This document shows, in pieces, positions 62,377 to 64,000 of a DNA stretch of 64,000 nucleotides. The DNA is from Stutzerimonas stutzeri (lineage in GTDB: Bacteria > Pseudomonadota > Gammaproteobacteria > Pseudomonadales > Pseudomonadaceae): contig NZ_JAMOHY010000008.1 in assembly GCF_024448695.1 (NCBI RefSeq), positions 62,001-126,000 of the forward strand. Reading direction: 5' to 3'. Position numbers and translations under genes: made by a program. The notes beneath the pieces were generated by a model, which was not told the origin of the DNA, did not search any database, and saw nothing but the letters and a program-made list of their open reading frames with translations. Numbering within the stretch: the first letter of the stretch is position 1; each line of letters starts with the position of its first letter.

Positions 62377-62397
62377 GGCCTCCTGTGAGCGGAGGCC
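62377..62397 (-). promoter_or_regulatory. stem-loop covering the ribosome site of the HTH gene
   Basis: GGCCTCC-TGTGAGC-GGAGGCC. On the transcript of the minus strand the GGAGG needed for initiation at 62371 is paired in the stem, implying translational control. Confidence 0.5.
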
Positions 62398-62824
62398 TAC
62401 GCTGGGCCGAATAGGCGGACCTGATCATCACGCGTTGGGTCTGAAACGAGGCGCAATGGGCTTGGTATCCAATTGCGGCGTGCTCGGTCAGCCTCTTGTG
62501 GGCTGGCAAATTGCTGCCCTATGGCCATTAGACGCTCGATGTGGCTCCTGTCCTTTACGAGCGTCCCCCCTCGCAATCCCTGGGTTTCATCAGATATGCA
62601 AATACGGATTGCAGTAGTTACGCAATTCCGTAGTTGAGCAGAACTTACGAAGCGCAATTGTTTAAATACGGATTATCCAGTTTGCGTAAATAAACAGAGC
62701 TGTATTCGTCTCAGTGCAGGGGTTGATCCACTGCCTTCGCTACGGCTTATCAACGTACAATCTCTACCGGCGGCTTCAGTTTCATAAGGAAGCCTTTAGT
62801 ACCTTACATCCGGATATGTCACGC
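62398..62824. other. A+T-richer non-coding region before the MvaT-like gene
   Basis: This gap contains an 11-bp direct repeat AAATACGGATT at 62600-62610 and 62664-62674 and nearby CGCAATT copies. It looks like a promoter and regulator-binding region; MvaT-type proteins prefer such DNA. The short minus-strand frame at 62397-62657 shows no family features. The right end of the ICE may lie here, but no att repeat was found. Confidence 0.45.
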
Positions 62825-63172
62825 ATGAGCAAGATTGCCGAATACAAGCGCCTTGAAGCGCAATTGGCCGAACAACTGGCCGCACTGGACAAGCTAAAGG
62901 GCGACAACAAGCTGCAGCAGGAAATGGAATTTGAAAGCAAACTCAAGGCGCTCTTGAGTACCTATGGTTTTAGCCTTCAAACAGTCGTGGATATTCTCGA
63001 TCCGCAACCTGTAGCGAAGGCCGAACTGCCGATTACCCACCGCCAACGCAGCCTCAAGCGGTATACGAATCCGCATACGGGGGAAGTGGTTGAAACCCGA
63101 GGCGCAAACCACGCGGTGCTCAAGGCCTGGAAAGCCCAGTACGGTGCGGACGTGGTCAAGACGTGGGCGTAA
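62825..63172 (+). CDS. MvaT-family H-NS-like DNA-binding protein
   Basis: 115 aa. The start MSKIAEYKRLEAQL matches the N-terminal coiled coil of MvaT/MvaU (residues 1-60); ATG at 62816 is an alternative. The C-terminal AT-DNA-binding domain is recognisable (YTNPHTGEVVETRGANH, LKAWKAQYG). It silences A+T-rich foreign DNA and could temper the cost of the ICE. The family is essentially confined to Pseudomonas and relatives, supporting the host assignment. Confidence 0.92.
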   Translation: MSKIAEYKRLEAQLAEQLAALDKLKGDNKLQQEMEFESKLKALLSTYGFSLQTVVDILDPQPVAKAELPITHRQRSLKRYTNPHTGEVVETRGANHAVLKAWKAQYGADVVKTWA

Positions 63173-63261
63173 CCAGTCTGTGCGGCCCCTCAAAGTGTGG
63201 GTCGTACGGATGCGGTAATGTCCGAAGTAAATAACAGGCAAGTCTCACGCAGGGAGCGAAC

Positions 63262-63477
63262 ATGGGAAGGCTGATAGTCACGAGACGCACCAACGAACAG
63301 ATCAGGCTTACATTGAAGCCTGGGGCATCGATTGATGATTTGCTGCTGGAGCTTGAAGACACCGGTATTTGGATCACCATGATCGAGACCGATGGCTCCA
63401 GGGCCCGCTTGGCGATCGATGCGCCCGACCAGTTGCTGGTGCTTCGCGAAGAGCTGATTCCCGAATGGGAGTCCTGA
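63262..63477 (+). CDS. rsmN: RsmN/RsmF-type CsrA-family RNA-binding protein
   Basis: 71 aa. Starts like CsrA (GRLIVTRR) and ends with the functional arginine context (LLVLREEL). It carries an extra helix between strands 2 and 3 (KPGASIDDLLLELEDTG), the hallmark of RsmN/RsmF, which is also 71 aa. It binds GGA motifs in mRNA leaders and represses translation. It lies 89 bp after the MvaT-like gene. Confidence 0.85.
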   Translation: MGRLIVTRRTNEQIRLTLKPGASIDDLLLELEDTGIWITMIETDGSRARLAIDAPDQLLVLREELIPEWES

Positions 63478-63558
63478 TCGTTCTCGACGGTATCGCCCAT
63501 CGCTCGGTTCAACCATCAGGTACGGGCAGGTGCGTGGTGCTGGCCTGAAGCAAAGCAG

Positions 63559-63984
63559 CTAGGAGCACAACGCCATGACCAATGCCCTGTGCCCGGTATG
63601 GGGATCGTCCTTCTCAACGAGTTCTCTAAAACCACACCGCCGGTAAAACGCCACACTGTTCTGGTTTTCCTTGTAGACCTCCAGTGTGATGCGCGATCGG
63701 AGTGTCTTGGCTTTTTCAATCATCTGCTTGCCAATCCCTTCACCTTGGCACCCGGGTGCCACGAAGATGGCAGCCAGCGTGGCCTCATGTAGGGAGAAAA
63801 AGCCCTTTATCGTGCCTTCTGTTTCGTAGACATAGGTTTCCGAAGCCGGAATATAGAGATCGCGCATGTCCCCCAGCTTGGACTCCCAAAACTCTCGACC
63901 CACAAAGTCGTGCGCCTTAACCGAAGACTCCAGCCAGACGTCCAGTACGCTGTCCATATCCCTATCCGAAAACGCGCGAATCAT
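63559..63984 (-). CDS. GNAT-family N-acetyltransferase
   Basis: 141 aa YjaB-like acetyltransferase. N-terminal MIRAFSDRDMDSVLDVWLES, the acetyl-CoA loop IFVAPGCQGEGIGKQMIEKA (Q/R-x-x-G-x-G) and C-terminal AFYRRCGFRE. The substrate is unknown. It is convergent with the RsmN-like gene and probably complete within the window. Confidence 0.9.
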   Translation of the reverse strand: MIRAFSDRDMDSVLDVWLESSVKAHDFVGREFWESKLGDMRDLYIPASETYVYETEGTIKGFFSLHEATLAAIFVAPGCQGEGIGKQMIEKAKTLRSRITLEVYKENQNSVAFYRRCGFRELVEKDDPHTGHRALVMALCS

Positions 63985-64000
63985 TACCCGCTCCGTAGAA

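Noticed and set aside
62397-62657. Minus-strand 86-codon frame upstream of the HTH regulator.
   Set aside because: No ribosome site, no domain, and it lies in A+T-richer DNA that behaves like an intergenic region.
63455-63477. Possible attR: the end of the RsmN-like gene (GAATGGGAGT) resembles the guaA end (GAGTGGGAGT).
   Set aside because: Only a 7-base exact core is shared and the flanks differ, which is easily chance between two acidic C-termini. Not enough for an attachment repeat.
1-64000. CRISPR arrays, rRNA, tRNA genes, complete insertion sequences or transposase genes.
   Set aside because: None was recognised on reading both strands; a tRNA scan and IS search would be needed to exclude small remnants.

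Overview
Organism and setting. The window starts inside guaA (GMP synthetase) and its chromosomal flavour is that of Pseudomonas. An MvaT-type H-NS protein and an RsmN-type CsrA protein sit at the right end, the DNA is G+C-rich, and Pseudomonas-style REP palindromes are present. A tyrosine integrase reads away from the guaA stop codon. Almost everything from about 1.4 kb to at least 62.4 kb looks like one integrative and conjugative element (ICE) with a Tn4371-like core, inserted at the 3' end of guaA. The right attachment site was not found.

ICE backbone, left (1.4-15.8 kb). The integrase lies behind a field of TGACGGTA repeats. It is followed by a HicA-like/HTH gene pair, an AlpA-like regulator, and a leftward, tightly overlapping transfer operon traG-copG-trbBCDEJKLFGI (coupling protein plus P-type type IV secretion apparatus). 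ICE backbone, right (57.3-62.4 kb, also leftward): an HTH regulator, a RepA-type initiator, three iterons, parA, an RHH protein, traF and a DUF3363/HUH relaxase. All cargo (16-57 kb) sits between traG and the relaxase. No insertion sequences were seen at its edges.

Cargo 1, an aromatic/hydrophobic-compound catabolic regulon (16.1-48.2 kb). Five transcription units carry the same promoter/operator element (TAGCTG, 23-bp phased second half-site, then a TTCATA-like -10). Unit 1: imine-reductase-like protein, DapA-family lyase, aldehyde dehydrogenase, DUF1302 and DUF1329 envelope proteins. Unit 2: YCF48-like protein, RND/MMPL exporter, Rieske dioxygenase alpha and beta subunits, [3Fe-4S] ferredoxin, VOC protein, extradiol dioxygenase. 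Unit 3: a second extradiol dioxygenase, two alpha/beta hydrolases, a lipocalin-like protein, two flavin monooxygenases, a 2-hydroxypentadienoate-type hydratase and a dihydrodiol-dehydrogenase-like SDR. Unit 4: an alpha/beta-hydrolase homologue lacking the nucleophilic serine, and the ferredoxin reductase, followed by a chemoreceptor. Unit 5 (leftward): a small membrane protein, acetaldehyde dehydrogenase and 4-hydroxy-2-oxovalerate aldolase. A LysR regulator is divergent from unit 5. The logic is ring dihydroxylation, dehydrogenation, meta cleavage, C-C hydrolysis, hydration, aldol cleavage, then pyruvate and acetyl-CoA. The substrate is not known. Many start regions carry AANAANAA motifs expected for Hfq/Crc catabolite repression.

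Cargo 2 (48.4-57.3 kb). A RES/Xre toxin-antitoxin pair is followed by a leftward operon: a 5-aminolevulinate-synthase-like alpha-oxoamine synthase, a GNAT acetyltransferase, a Gfo/Idh/MocA oxidoreductase, an asparagine-synthetase-type amidotransferase, an MFS exporter and a frameshifted LysR gene. It is divergent from an MmyB-like regulator. Because pseudomonads make haem precursor by the C5 route, this synthase most likely serves a small specialised metabolite. It is the best candidate here for an undescribed pathway.

Right edge (62.4-64 kb). An A+T-richer stretch, the MvaT-like silencer, the RsmN-like regulator and a GNAT acetyltransferase. Whether these belong to the ICE or to the chromosome cannot be decided from the window.
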